From NCBI GenBank assembly GCA_023953845.1, contig JAMLJC010000001.1, positions 4,102,501 through 4,166,500 of the forward strand: a stretch of 64,000 nucleotides of DNA. The letters are read 5' to 3'. The notes under the pieces were generated by a model. That model had not been told where the DNA came from. It saw only the letters and a list, made by a program, of their open reading frames with translations, and made no database searches. Positions 47,436-56,128 of the stretch are shown here, piece after piece (the first letter of the stretch is position 1; the number at the start of each line of letters is the position of its first letter). Origin of the DNA: Rhizobiaceae bacterium (GTDB lineage Bacteria > Pseudomonadota > Alphaproteobacteria > Rhizobiales > Rhizobiaceae). The translations under genes were made by a program, and so were the position numbers.

Positions 47436-48221
47436 CTAATCCCGCAAACCCATGATGAGCGTCTGTTCCTGATCGATGAGCGATCCCGTCATCGGCGCGG
47501 ATGCGTCGCTTAGGAGGAACAGCGTCAGCCGCGCGATATCGTCCGGCGACAGGAGTTTGCCGCTCGGCTGCGCCGCATTTGCCCTGTCGAGCCAGCCTTC
47601 GCCATGCCCGAGCGTTACCGCCTGCATCTGGCGCTCGGCCGGCGTGTCCGTCCAGCCGACATTGATGCCATTGATGCGGATGCGGTCAAAGCGATGCGCG
47701 TAGGCGGCATTCTTGGTCAGGATGCCCAGCGCTGCCTTCGTCGCGGCGTAGACCGCGAGTTCGGGTGTCCCGCCATGCAGATTGATCGAGAGTATGTTGA
47801 CAATCGCTCCCGGCGCCTTGCGGCCCCGCAGATGGTTGATGACCGCCTGCATGAGAAAGAACGGCGCGCGTGAATTGACCGCGAACAGCATGTCCCACAG
47901 CTCGGGCGTGGCGTCTGCGGCCGATCCGCGATCCGTCGCGCCGGCCGCGTTGACCAGCGCGTCGACGCGTCCGAAACGGTCGAGCGCGCCACGCATGATC
48001 GTATCCGGTCCGTCCGGAGCGGAAAGTTCTGCGGCGACGAACTGCGCCTCCGCACCGACGGCTTCGAGCTCGGCCGCGACCCTGGCTCCGCGAATGGCGT
48101 CGCGGCCGGTGATGACGACGCCGTCGGCACCTTCCTGCGCGACACGAAGAGCGACTGCGCGACCGATTCCCTGCGTCGCGCCGGTTATCAGGACGACGCG
48201 TCCTTTCATTGTCGTATCCAC
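47436..48221 (-). CDS. Short-chain dehydrogenase/reductase
   Basis: A 261-residue classical SDR. TGATQGIGRAVALRVAQEGA is the cofactor loop, VNAAGAT corresponds to NNAG, the catalytic Ser lies in NILSINLHGG and the Tyr-Lys pair in YAATKAALG. WTDTPAERQMQAVTLGHGEG is a longer than usual substrate loop. It points away from the sugar importer operon and faces the end of nagA, so it may act on the same pathway. Substrate unknown. ATG four codons downstream is an alternative start. Confidence 0.87.
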   Translation of the reverse strand: MDTTMKGRVVLITGATQGIGRAVALRVAQEGADGVVITGRDAIRGARVAAELEAVGAEAQFVAAELSAPDGPDTIMRGALDRFGRVDALVNAAGATDRGSAADATPELWDMLFAVNSRAPFFLMQAVINHLRGRKAPGAIVNILSINLHGGTPELAVYAATKAALGILTKNAAYAHRFDRIRINGINVGWTDTPAERQMQAVTLGHGEGWLDRANAAQPSGKLLSPDDIARLTLFLLSDASAPMTGSLIDQEQTLIMGLRD

Positions 48222-48326
48222 CGCTTTCTTTCGCTCCGTTCGCCTGCGATTTCAGAGGGAAATATTATAATTGCCGGGAAGGCGGAAGCATTCGCGCAAG
48301 AACACAGCGCTTTTCACAAGTGCATT

Positions 48327-48340
48327 GGAAATCGATTACA
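48327..48340. promoter_or_regulatory. LacI-family-like operator dyad
   Basis: GGAAATCGATTACA has a central CG with near-symmetrical arms (AATCGATT is perfect). It resembles LacI/GalR-type operators. It lies 7 bases before the TTGACA of the promoter. No LacI-type regulator is encoded in the window. Confidence 0.4.
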
Positions 48341-48346
48341 CTCAAA

Positions 48347-48374
48347 TTGACAAAGCGGGAATTGTGTCGATGAT
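48347..48374 (+). promoter_or_regulatory. Promoter of the ABC importer operon
   Basis: A perfect TTGACA (48347-48352) is followed after 16 bases by GATGAT (48369-48374), 4 of 6 to TATAAT. This gives a start near 48381 and a leader of about 150 bases. Confidence 0.5.
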
Positions 48375-48529
48375 CGTTTTGAGGCCGATATGTCCCGCAG
48401 AAGGACGTCGGCAAATCCGTACCGTGTTGCTGGGAGGAGTATGCGGATGGCGCAGGAGTCGGAAGGCGTTTCCGCGTTCGACGCGGGATCGGCAGCCCGG
48501 ATCGAACTGATCCGCGAAGGCTGATCCCG

Positions 48530-49717
48530 ATGGTCTATGCAACTTCGGATGGCGGGGTCGGCGCCGGACGCCTGCGGGTCGGTATGGTCGGCGGCGGCCG
48601 TAACGCGTTCATCGGCGCGGTTCATCGCATGGCCGTGCGGCTTGACGATCTGATCGTCCTGACCGCCGGCGCGCTGTCCTCCGATGCGGAGAACGCGCGT
48701 TTGTCCGGTCTGGATCTCGGCCTTGCGCCCGACCGCATATATGCGGACTATCGCGAGATGGCGGCGCGAGAGGCGGCGCGTCCCGACGGCATCGAGGCCG
48801 TCATCATCGTCACGCCGAACCATCTCCATCATCCTGTCGCCAAGGCGTTTCTGGAGGCGGGCATCGATGTCATCTGCGACAAACCGCTGTCGGCGACGCT
48901 CGGCGAGGCGAGGGAACTGGTTGAGCTGACGCGCGAAAGGAAGCTGGTCTTCGCCGTGACCCTCAACAACACCGGGTATCCGATGGTGCGTCAGGCGCGC
49001 GAGATGATTGCCGGGGGCGAACTCGGCGACCTGCGTGTCGTTCACGCAAGCTATATTCAGGACTGGCTGACCAATCCGATCGATTCCGATGGTCAGAAAC
49101 AGGCGGAGTGGCGAACCGATCCGGCGCGGGCAGGGGCATCCGCCTGTCTTGCCGACATCGGCGTGCATGCCCACAATCTGGCGCTCTTCGTCACGCAACT
49201 CGATCTTGCCGAGGTTTCGGCCGACCTTGCGACCTTTGTTCCGGGCCGGCGGCTGGACGACAACGCGCATGTCATGCTGCGTTTCGGCAACGGCGCGCGC
49301 GGCCTGTTGACCGCGAGTCAGGTGGCCGTTGGCAATCTCAACAATCTGAGCCTCAAGGTATTCGGCACGAAGGCCGGTCTGGAATGGGCAGGCGAGACGC
49401 CCGAAGTGTTGCGCTTCACCCCCTATGGCGAGCCGACGCGCTTGCTGGTGCGCGGTGGGCCTGCCAATTCGGATGAGGCGCGGCGTGGTTCGCGCATGCC
49501 GGCTGGCCACCCGGAAGGTTATGTCGAGGGTTTTGCCAATCTCTACCGCGATGCGGCCGAACTGGTACGGGCGCGGCGTGCGGGCAGGGTGCCCGACCCG
49601 GCCGCGCTGGCGGCGACGCCGGATGTCATCGATGGCGCCAGGGGAGTTGCATTCGTCGAGGCCGCCGTGGCTTCGTCGCGAAACAACGGCGCGTGGACGT
49701 CCGCGCGTCTCGTCTGA
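48530..49717 (+). CDS. Gfo/Idh/MocA family dehydrogenase
   Basis: A 395-residue NAD(P)-dependent dehydrogenase-like protein, first gene of the importer operon. The Rossmann loop is VGMVGGGRNAFIGAVHRMAV, the EKP motif has the variant CDKPLSATLGEARE, and ACLADIGVHAHNLALFVTQ holds the active-site His. It is longer than the two other members in the window. GAAGG lies before the ATG. It probably performs the first oxidation of the imported sugar. Confidence 0.88.
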   Translation: MVYATSDGGVGAGRLRVGMVGGGRNAFIGAVHRMAVRLDDLIVLTAGALSSDAENARLSGLDLGLAPDRIYADYREMAAREAARPDGIEAVIIVTPNHLHHPVAKAFLEAGIDVICDKPLSATLGEARELVELTRERKLVFAVTLNNTGYPMVRQAREMIAGGELGDLRVVHASYIQDWLTNPIDSDGQKQAEWRTDPARAGASACLADIGVHAHNLALFVTQLDLAEVSADLATFVPGRRLDDNAHVMLRFGNGARGLLTASQVAVGNLNNLSLKVFGTKAGLEWAGETPEVLRFTPYGEPTRLLVRGGPANSDEARRGSRMPAGHPEGYVEGFANLYRDAAELVRARRAGRVPDPAALAATPDVIDGARGVAFVEAAVASSRNNGAWTSARLV

Positions 49718-49774
49718 TGGGAGCTTGCGTTGTCTGCCGGCGCCCGCCGGCAGCGCATGAACAGGAGGAGTAAT

Positions 49775-50800
49775 ATGAACACCAGGTATCTTCTGGCCGG
49801 CGTCGCGCTGGCTGCCGGCTTGACGGCGGCCAGCAGCGCTATGGCCGACAAATATGTGGTCGGCGTTTCCAACACGCTGATCGGCAACGGATGGCGCGAG
49901 GAGATGATCTGCTCGGTCAAGGCGCAGGCGCTTGCCTCCGGTCTGGTTTCGAAGGTTATCGTCGCGAACCGCAATGGCGGTCCGTCCGAACAGATCGCGG
50001 ACCTGCGCAACCTGATCTCGGCAGGCGCAAACGCCATCATCGTCAATCCCTCCGACCGCGAGGCGCTGAACCCGGTCATCAAGCAGGCGGCCGATCGCGG
50101 CATCGTCGTCGTGGCGGTCGACCAGGCGGTGTCCGCGCCGGAAGCCTATGTGCTCTCCAACGACCAGACCGAATACGGCCGCGCGGGCGCCAAATGGCTG
50201 GCCGAGAAGCTCGGCGGCAAGGGAGAGGTGCTTGAGATGCGCGGCATCGACGGCGTTCCGGCCGACGCCGACCGTCACGCCGGCTTCGAGGAGGTCATGA
50301 AGAACTATCCGGACATCAAGGTGACATCCGTGTTCACCGACTGGGCCCTCAACAAGACCGCGCAGACGATGAAGGACCTGCTCGCCTCCGGCAAGCAGAT
50401 CGACGGCATCTGGACGTCCGGTCTCGATCTGCCGGTGGTCGAGGCCTACAAGACGGCGGGCAAGCCCTTCGTGCCGGTCGTCGGAGCCGACAATAACGGC
50501 TTCCTCGGCGCTCTGATCGACCAGCACGACAAGGGCCTGTCCGGCGTTGCGGTTTCCAATCCGCCGGCGGTCGGCGGTGCCGGGCTCGCGCTCGCGCTCG
50601 ACGTTCTGGAGAAGAAGAAGGATCATCCGCACGAGGTGAAGATCACGCCCACGGTCTGGGATACGGATACCGGCATGGATACGATCAAGGCTTCATACGA
50701 TCCGAAGCTCGATCCGTTCTACAGCGTCGCCGTGTCCGTCGAAGGCTACACCACCTATACGAAGGACCAGATCCTGGCCTGCAAGGGACCGGGCGAATAA
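49775..50800 (+). CDS. Sugar ABC transporter substrate-binding protein (ribose-type)
   Basis: A 341-residue periplasmic protein of the RbsB/Peripla_BP_4 family. The signal peptide is MNTRYLLAGVALAAGLTAAS followed by SAMA. VVGVSNTLIGNGWREEMICS opens the mature N-lobe, LISAGANAIIVNPSDREALN and WTSGLDLPVVEAYKTAGKPF follow. AGGAGGAGT precedes ATG 49775. A strong hairpin follows the gene, which would keep its level above that of the membrane genes. Ligand unknown. Confidence 0.92.
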   Translation: MNTRYLLAGVALAAGLTAASSAMADKYVVGVSNTLIGNGWREEMICSVKAQALASGLVSKVIVANRNGGPSEQIADLRNLISAGANAIIVNPSDREALNPVIKQAADRGIVVVAVDQAVSAPEAYVLSNDQTEYGRAGAKWLAEKLGGKGEVLEMRGIDGVPADADRHAGFEEVMKNYPDIKVTSVFTDWALNKTAQTMKDLLASGKQIDGIWTSGLDLPVVEAYKTAGKPFVPVVGADNNGFLGALIDQHDKGLSGVAVSNPPAVGGAGLALALDVLEKKKDHPHEVKITPTVWDTDTGMDTIKASYDPKLDPFYSVAVSVEGYTTYTKDQILACKGPGE

Positions 50801-50823
50801 GCCTTCGAGCTGTGAACCGGACG

Positions 50824-50850
50824 AGCCGGCGGGTGGACCGCCGGCTTTTT
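50824..50850 (+). terminator. Intra-operon terminator/attenuator after the binding protein gene
   Basis: AGCCGGCGG (50824-50832) and CCGCCGGCT (50838-50846) form a perfect 9-bp stem with loop GTGGA, followed by TTTT. It lies 23 bases after the binding-protein stop and 12 bases before the ATPase start. Partial termination here would favour binding protein over membrane components. Confidence 0.85.
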
Positions 50851-50861
50851 CGGCGGCAGGC

Positions 50862-52376
50862 ATGGCTGCGGTGAAAATGACCCCGGACGAAATTCTGCTT
50901 CTCGACATCCGTGGCGTAGCCAAGCGCTTCGGGTCCGTCGTCGCGTTGCGCGGAGCCGATCTTCAGGTGCGGGCCGGCGAGGTCCATGCGCTGATGGGCG
51001 CCAACGGCGCCGGCAAGTCGACTCTTGTGAAGATCATAACCGGGGTTTTCCCTGCCGACGCCGGCGAGTTCCGCCTCGCCGGCCAGAACCGGAGTTTCCG
51101 TTCGCCGGCCGAGGCGCGACGGGCGGGCGTGGTCTCCGTCTATCAGGACCCGGCGATCGTGCCGGATCTCACCGTTGCGCAGAACATGCGGCTGGCGCGC
51201 GTCCCCATCGACGCCGTCAAGGCCGCGATGCGCAAGCTCGGCGTCGACCACGTCGATCTTTCCACGGTAGCGCGCGACGTCGATTTCGCCATCCTGCGCC
51301 TTATCGACCTGTCCCGCGCCATCGCTTCCAATCCGAGCATCCTGATGCTTGACGAGATCACCGCCGCGCTTCCGGCCGATCTTTCGGAGCGCGTCTTTGC
51401 CGTCGTCGATGAATGGCGCAAGGGCGGCAAGAGCGTTATCTTCATCTCCCACCGCATGGCCGAGGTGTCGGCGCTTTGCGATCGGGCGACCGTGCTGCGA
51501 GACGGCGTCACGGTCGGCGTCACGGAAACGAAGGGCGCCGAGGCCAGGATCGTCAACATGATGCTCGGTCAGGAAGTCGCCAGGGCAGCCGCCTCCCACG
51601 TCCGGCAGCCGACCGCGGCCGATGCGAATGCCGTTCCGGCCCTTGAGATCAGGAATCTCAGCTACGGCCGTGCGCTTCATGACTTGTCCTTCAGCGTGGC
51701 GCCGGGCGAGGTGCTTGGCGTCGCGGCGCTCGAAGGGCAGGGGCAGGATGAACTTTTCGACTGTATCGCCGGTGTGCGGCGCATCGCTTCGGGCGAAATT
51801 CGCGCGCGCGGCGAAGTCCTCAAACTGCGCCATCCTGCCGATGCCATCGCGGCCGGGCTGGTGCTCGTCCCGGCGAACCGTTTGCAGGCGCTGCTGCCGC
51901 AGCGCTCGATCCGCGAGAACGTGGCGCTGGCGGGCTTCGGCGGCCTTGCCGGCTGGGGACCGATCGACATGCGCGGCGAGCGCAGCCGTGTCGACGACGC
52001 GATCCGCCGCCTGCAGATCGATACCCGCGCGTCCCCGGAACTGCGCCGCCTGTCGGGCGGCAATCAGCAGAAGGTGGTGATCGCGCGCTGGCTGGCCTCG
52101 GGTTTCCGCACGCTGCTTTGCTTCGATCCGACGCGCGGCATCGACATCGGCACCAAGCAGCAGATCTACGCGCTGCTGCGCGAGATCGCCGGCACTGGCG
52201 CATCCGTGCTGCTGTTCACGTCGGAGTTGCCGGAGATCCCGCTCGCCTGCGATCGTGCGATCGTTCTCTTTAACGGCAGGATTTCCGGAGAGATGCCGGC
52301 GCATGAGGCCGACGAGGCGCGGCTTCTCCACGCCGCTCACGGGCTGGCGCCGGATGTCTCGAAGGTGCACGCATGA
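50862..52376 (+). CDS. Sugar ABC transporter ATPase with two nucleotide-binding domains (ribose-type, atypical)
   Basis: A 504-residue tandem ABC ATPase of the RbsA/MglA class. In domain 1, Walker A is complete (MGANGAGKST, 45-54) and Walker B is LMLDE (161-165). However, the signature region reads LSTVARDVDFAILRLIDLSR (133-152), with no LSGGQ. In domain 2 the signature LSGGNQQKVVIARWL (about 394) is intact, Walker A is degenerate (AALEGQGQDEL, normal for the class) and Walker B reads LLCFDPTRGID, lacking the usual DE pair. Its start is 12 bases after the attenuator, and its stop overlaps the next start by 4 bases. Confidence 0.88.
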   Translation: MAAVKMTPDEILLLDIRGVAKRFGSVVALRGADLQVRAGEVHALMGANGAGKSTLVKIITGVFPADAGEFRLAGQNRSFRSPAEARRAGVVSVYQDPAIVPDLTVAQNMRLARVPIDAVKAAMRKLGVDHVDLSTVARDVDFAILRLIDLSRAIASNPSILMLDEITAALPADLSERVFAVVDEWRKGGKSVIFISHRMAEVSALCDRATVLRDGVTVGVTETKGAEARIVNMMLGQEVARAAASHVRQPTAADANAVPALEIRNLSYGRALHDLSFSVAPGEVLGVAALEGQGQDELFDCIAGVRRIASGEIRARGEVLKLRHPADAIAAGLVLVPANRLQALLPQRSIRENVALAGFGGLAGWGPIDMRGERSRVDDAIRRLQIDTRASPELRRLSGGNQQKVVIARWLASGFRTLLCFDPTRGIDIGTKQQIYALLREIAGTGASVLLFTSELPEIPLACDRAIVLFNGRISGEMPAHEADEARLLHAAHGLAPDVSKVHA

Positions 52377-53362
52377 CGCAGCCGGCCACTCCTCCGACGC
52401 GATCGGCAGGCCTCAGGACGGCCGGCAGGCTTCTGCGCGAATTCGGCATGCCGCTGGTCTTCGTCGCGGCCATTCTGGCGACCGCGATCATCCATCCGAA
52501 TTTTGGCTCGTTCGACCTGCAATCGCTGGCGCTCGGGGCGCTGCCGCTGGCGATGGCCGCCGCCGCGCAGGCCATCGTCGTCATCAGCGGCGGCATCGAT
52601 CTCTCGGTCGGTTCCCAGATCGCCGTGGCGAACGTCCTTTCGGCGCGGCTGATGCAGAATGCGAGTTTCGAGGAATCGCTCGCAATCGCGGTGCTCATTC
52701 TCCTGGCAGGGGGCGTCATCGGCGCGCTTAACGGCATCGTGGCAGCGCTGTCGCGCATTCCCGACGTGGTGGTGACGCTTACGACCGGCTTCATCTGGGG
52801 CGGCGTAGCCCTGCTCATCATGGAGCGGCCGGGCGGCGGGGCTCCGGCGGCGTTCCTCAACATTGCTTCCGGCATCGATTTCTCCGAATGGGTGCCGAAT
52901 GCCTTCATCGTCATCGTCGTGGTGATCGCGGCGATTTGGCTGCCTGTCCGACAGAGCCGCATCGGTCTGCTCATCTATGCCGCAGGCAGCGATCCGGTCG
53001 CGGCCTTCCGCAGCGGCGTCGATGTGCGCGTCGCGCGGACACTGGCCTACGCTTTCGCGGGCGTCGCCTGCGCGGCCGGCGGCATCGGGCTCACCATGAC
53101 GACCGGTATCGGCGCGCCGCTGGCCGGCACGTACTATACGCTGAGCAGCGTGGCGGCGGCGGTCATTGGCGGCGTCAGCCTGACGGGCGGACGCGGCGGC
53201 ATGGTCGGCCCGGTGGCGGCGGCGCTTCTGCTGACGCTGATCCCGATGGATCTCATCTTCCTCAACATCGACCCGAACTACGGCCAGGTGATCCAGGGCA
53301 CGCTAATCGTGCTCGTCGTCATGGTAGGCGGCTTCGTGGCCTTCATGCAGGAACGCAAATGA
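52373..53362 (+). CDS. Sugar ABC transporter permease 1 (ribose-type)
   Basis: A 329-residue inner-membrane protein of the RbsC/BPD_transp_2 family with about ten hydrophobic segments. AQAIVVISGGIDLSVGSQIA near residue 62 and SVAAAVIGGVSLTGGRGGMV near the C terminus are the family motifs. ATGA overlaps both the preceding ATPase gene and the following permease gene, so three genes are translationally coupled. Confidence 0.92.
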   Translation: MTQPATPPTRSAGLRTAGRLLREFGMPLVFVAAILATAIIHPNFGSFDLQSLALGALPLAMAAAAQAIVVISGGIDLSVGSQIAVANVLSARLMQNASFEESLAIAVLILLAGGVIGALNGIVAALSRIPDVVVTLTTGFIWGGVALLIMERPGGGAPAAFLNIASGIDFSEWVPNAFIVIVVVIAAIWLPVRQSRIGLLIYAAGSDPVAAFRSGVDVRVARTLAYAFAGVACAAGGIGLTMTTGIGAPLAGTYYTLSSVAAAVIGGVSLTGGRGGMVGPVAAALLLTLIPMDLIFLNIDPNYGQVIQGTLIVLVVMVGGFVAFMQERK

Positions 53363-54300
53363 CGGCGGCGCTCGACTTCCTGCGAAACAACACGATCTAT
53401 GCGCTGATCGCCATTCTCTTCGTCTTCGTCGCCGGCATCGAGATCGCGCGGCCGGGAACGGTGACGCCGCTCTGGATCTCCAACATGATCCTGTTCGCCG
53501 CGCCTCTCGCCATCCTCGGCGCCGGCCAGACCATGGTCATGCTGACCGGCGGGATCGATCTTTCCGTCGCGAGCGTCGCGACGGGCGCGGCCTACCTGCT
53601 CGCCACCAACGCCACGTCCGGCGACATCACCGCGATTTCGATCGCACTGTCGCTCGGCCTGGCGGTCGGCGTCGTAAACGGTATCGGCGTGGCCTTGCTG
53701 CGGGTGCAGCCACTGATCATGACGCTCGGCACCGGCCTGATGTGCGCCGGGGTCATGATCGTCTACAGCCAGCAGATGATGGCCAGCCAGCCGCATGTGC
53801 CGGCGATCATCCAGTTCCTCGGTTCGGCCAAGGTGATGGGCCTTGTGCCGGTGAACCTGTTCCTCTGGGTGGTCATTGGCGGGCTGGTGCTGTTCGTGCT
53901 GCATCGCACGGGCTACGGCCGCCTGCTCTACGCCATTGGCGACAATCGCGACGCCTGCCATCTCGCCGGCATCCGCGTCTGGCGCGTGGTTTTCGTCGAT
54001 TACGTGGTCTGCGCCGTTCTCGCGGCTGTCGCCGGACTGGTGCTGGTGGGCGGAACCAACGCGTCGGATCTCAGCCTGGCGAACGCCTATCTGCTGCCGT
54101 CGGTGGCCTGCGTCATCATCGGCGGCACGTCGATCTTCGGCGGACGGGGCGGCTATGCCGGCACGATCGTCGGCGCGCTGATCCTCACCGTACTGACCAG
54201 CCTGCTGACCTTGCTCGAGGTCCACGAGCCGACAAAGCAGATCCTTTATGGTCTCATCATCCTGCTGCTTGCCGCGGCCTATGCCCGGCTGACCGAATAG
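53359..54300 (+). CDS. Sugar ABC transporter permease 2 (ribose-type)
   Basis: A 313-residue paralogue of the preceding permease. GQTMVMLTGGIDLSVASVAT near residue 50 and VACVIIGGTSIFGGRGGYAG are the same two motifs. The frame stays open far upstream, but ATG 53359 (MTAALDFLRNN) is set by the 4-base overlap. The two permeases probably form a heterodimer. It ends 1 base from the stop of the convergent DUF763 gene. Confidence 0.92.
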   Translation: MTAALDFLRNNTIYALIAILFVFVAGIEIARPGTVTPLWISNMILFAAPLAILGAGQTMVMLTGGIDLSVASVATGAAYLLATNATSGDITAISIALSLGLAVGVVNGIGVALLRVQPLIMTLGTGLMCAGVMIVYSQQMMASQPHVPAIIQFLGSAKVMGLVPVNLFLWVVIGGLVLFVLHRTGYGRLLYAIGDNRDACHLAGIRVWRVVFVDYVVCAVLAAVAGLVLVGGTNASDLSLANAYLLPSVACVIIGGTSIFGGRGGYAGTIVGALILTVLTSLLTLLEVHEPTKQILYGLIILLLAAAYARLTE

Positions 54301-54301
54301 G

Positions 54302-55603
54302 TCAGCCTGTCTCGTCCCGGCTGCCGCTTGCGGAACCCTTGGGCGAACCACCTTCGTCCGGCATGGGCGGACGATCGGGCGCCGGTTCCCAGCCGAAGAC
54401 GCTCCTTCCGCCCAACAGATGCGACTGGTCGAATTCGCCCGCGACGATCTCCTTGAGGCTCGGGCCGGTGACGTAGCGTTCAAGGCGGCGCGACTGATCG
54501 TCCAGCCGCTTCAGCGCGCCGGCCGCTTCGTCGCGCCCGAGTTTCGCTTTCGTCACCGCCGACTTCAAGACATTGATCGTCTCGTCATAGACCTTCAAAG
54601 GCACCGGAAACGGATGCCGGTCCTTGCCGCCATGGGCGAGCGAGAAACGTCCGGGATCGGAGAACCGGCATGGCGCGCCATGCACGACCTCGGCCACCAT
54701 CGCAAGGGCGCGCACGGTGCGGGCTCCGACGCCGGGCACCAACAGAAGTTCGGCGAAATCTTCCGGCCCCCGGTCGGTCGCGGCGGCGATGTTGCCGTGC
54801 AGGCGGCGCATGACAATGTCGCTCTCCCGGACGTCGTGGTGGGCAGGCATGACAAGGTGCGGCAGGCTCAGTTGATCGGGCTGGGGCGCTTCGTTCGGTT
54901 CCAGCGCGGCAAGCTCGGAGACGATCCGGTCCGGTCCGAGATCCCGCAGGATGTCGATCTGCCCCGTGCGGGACGCGGATGCGCGACGGTCCACGAGGTT
55001 GACGATGTCGCCCTGCCGCTCGCCCTCGATCGCGGCGTGCGGTTCATCCACGAAACTTTTCAACCCTTCCGACAGCCAGTGATAACGCCGGGCCTGCCGG
55101 CTGTCGCCGTTCATGCCCTGCTGAACGACGGTCCATTTGCCGTCGTCTGTGACGATGAAACCGTGCAGGTAGAGATCGAAGCTGTCCTGCACGGCGGCGC
55201 TGTCCACCTTCGCCACGAGACGGCTGGCGGTTGCCAGGGCCTCGCCGTCAAATCCCACGCGTCCGCCGATGGCCTGCAATTCGGCCGGCGTTTTGCGGGA
55301 GTGAGCACCCCGTCCGCCGCAGACATGCAGTCCGAGTTCGCCGGCGCGCGGCGCCAGCCCGCGCTTCAGAGCGCCAAGCACGCTGGTCGTGATCCCCGAA
55401 GAGTGCCAGTCCATGCCCATCACAGCGCCGAAGGACTGGAACCAGTAGGGGTGAGCCAGCCGGCACAGGAATTCATCGCGGCCGTAGTGCTGCACGATCG
55501 ATTCAGCGATCAGCACGCCGAGACGCGTCATCCGGTCGGCAAGCCAGCGTGGCACGCGCCCGCCGTGCAGGGGCAGGTCGGCGCTGCCGCTGCGCTGGCT
55601 CAT
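54302..55603 (-). CDS. DUF763 domain protein
   Basis: A 433-residue protein matching DUF763, a family known mainly from archaea and scattered bacteria. Hallmarks are LPLHGGRVPRWLADRMTRLG at the N terminus, FGAVMGMDWHSSGITTSVLG, GGRGAHSRKTPAEL and the late helix-hairpin-helix-like segment LLLVPGVGARTVRALAMVAE (about 285-305). HPFPVPLKVYDETI follows. The C-terminal 30 residues are Pro/Gly/Ser-rich. The HhH-like segment suggests nucleic acid contact, but function is unknown. It is a single gene reading away from tRNA-Met. Confidence 0.82.
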   Translation of the reverse strand: MSQRSGSADLPLHGGRVPRWLADRMTRLGVLIAESIVQHYGRDEFLCRLAHPYWFQSFGAVMGMDWHSSGITTSVLGALKRGLAPRAGELGLHVCGGRGAHSRKTPAELQAIGGRVGFDGEALATASRLVAKVDSAAVQDSFDLYLHGFIVTDDGKWTVVQQGMNGDSRQARRYHWLSEGLKSFVDEPHAAIEGERQGDIVNLVDRRASASRTGQIDILRDLGPDRIVSELAALEPNEAPQPDQLSLPHLVMPAHHDVRESDIVMRRLHGNIAAATDRGPEDFAELLLVPGVGARTVRALAMVAEVVHGAPCRFSDPGRFSLAHGGKDRHPFPVPLKVYDETINVLKSAVTKAKLGRDEAAGALKRLDDQSRRLERYVTGPSLKEIVAGEFDQSHLLGGRSVFGWEPAPDRPPMPDEGGSPKGSASGSRDETG

Positions 55604-55815
55604 GGCCTTTCTGCCGGGAAGAATCGCATAGCGCCTCTATGTAGGCATCGCCAAGGCAATCGCCAGCGGCGGTATTGAGCGGCACCCACGACGGTTACCG
55701 CAACAAAGCGAATCCTTGCGCCGACTGTTCTTGACAGGCCGGATCGCTCAACCTTATATCCGCGCGTCCTTGGCGACCCGCCGGGCGGTTCGCCGCTCTC
55801 GCGGAATTGCACCGG

Positions 55816-55892
55816 GGCGGAGTAGCTCAGTCGGTTAGAGCAGAGGAATCATAATCCTTGTGTCGGGGGTTCGAATCCCTCCTCCGCTACCA
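55816..55892 (+). tRNA. tRNA-Met (CAT, elongator type)
   Basis: GGCGGAG pairs with CTCCGCT (one G-U at the end). The D-arm is GCTCAGTCGGTTAGAGC, the anticodon loop ATCATAA carries CAT, and GGGGTTCGAATCCC forms the T-arm. CCA is encoded. The first base pair is G-U, not the C-A mismatch of initiator tRNA. A tRNA-Ile(CAU) cannot be fully excluded. Confidence 0.93.
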
Positions 55893-56128
55893 TGCAACCT
55901 CCCGACGACTTTTCCTGTGCGTTCTCGCGAGGTGAGCTGACCAATTCGCCCCTCCGCCACCATCGAAATAATGTACCCTGCCCGGAGATGCCGATGGCGG
56001 GCAGGGCCTCTCTCCACGACCTGATGCGCCGCGCGATGCTTGCCTATGCCGGGCGTTTGCACTAGCGAAGGCTGACGCTGGCCGCAGACGGCCGGCTCGC
56101 CGACAGGATTCGATATTCGCAGGTTTCC

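Larger units (their letters stand above)
48222..48529 (+). other. Divergent control region of the sugar locus
   Basis: These 308 bases separate the SDR gene from the importer operon. They are AT-rich around 48250-48390. An operator-like dyad (48327-48340) and a TTGACA promoter (48347-48374) are listed separately. A frame of about 80 codons from 48271 lacks coding character, so I treat the region as non-coding, leaving a long leader of about 150 bases before 48530. Confidence 0.5.

Noticed and set aside
48271..48510. Small open frame of 79 codons before the importer operon
   Set aside because: It crosses the operator and promoter, has no third-position bias and no Shine-Dalgarno.
55988..56065. 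Possible 25-codon peptide between tRNA-Met and gatB
   Set aside because: Too short and without a recognisable family; coding bias cannot be judged at this length.
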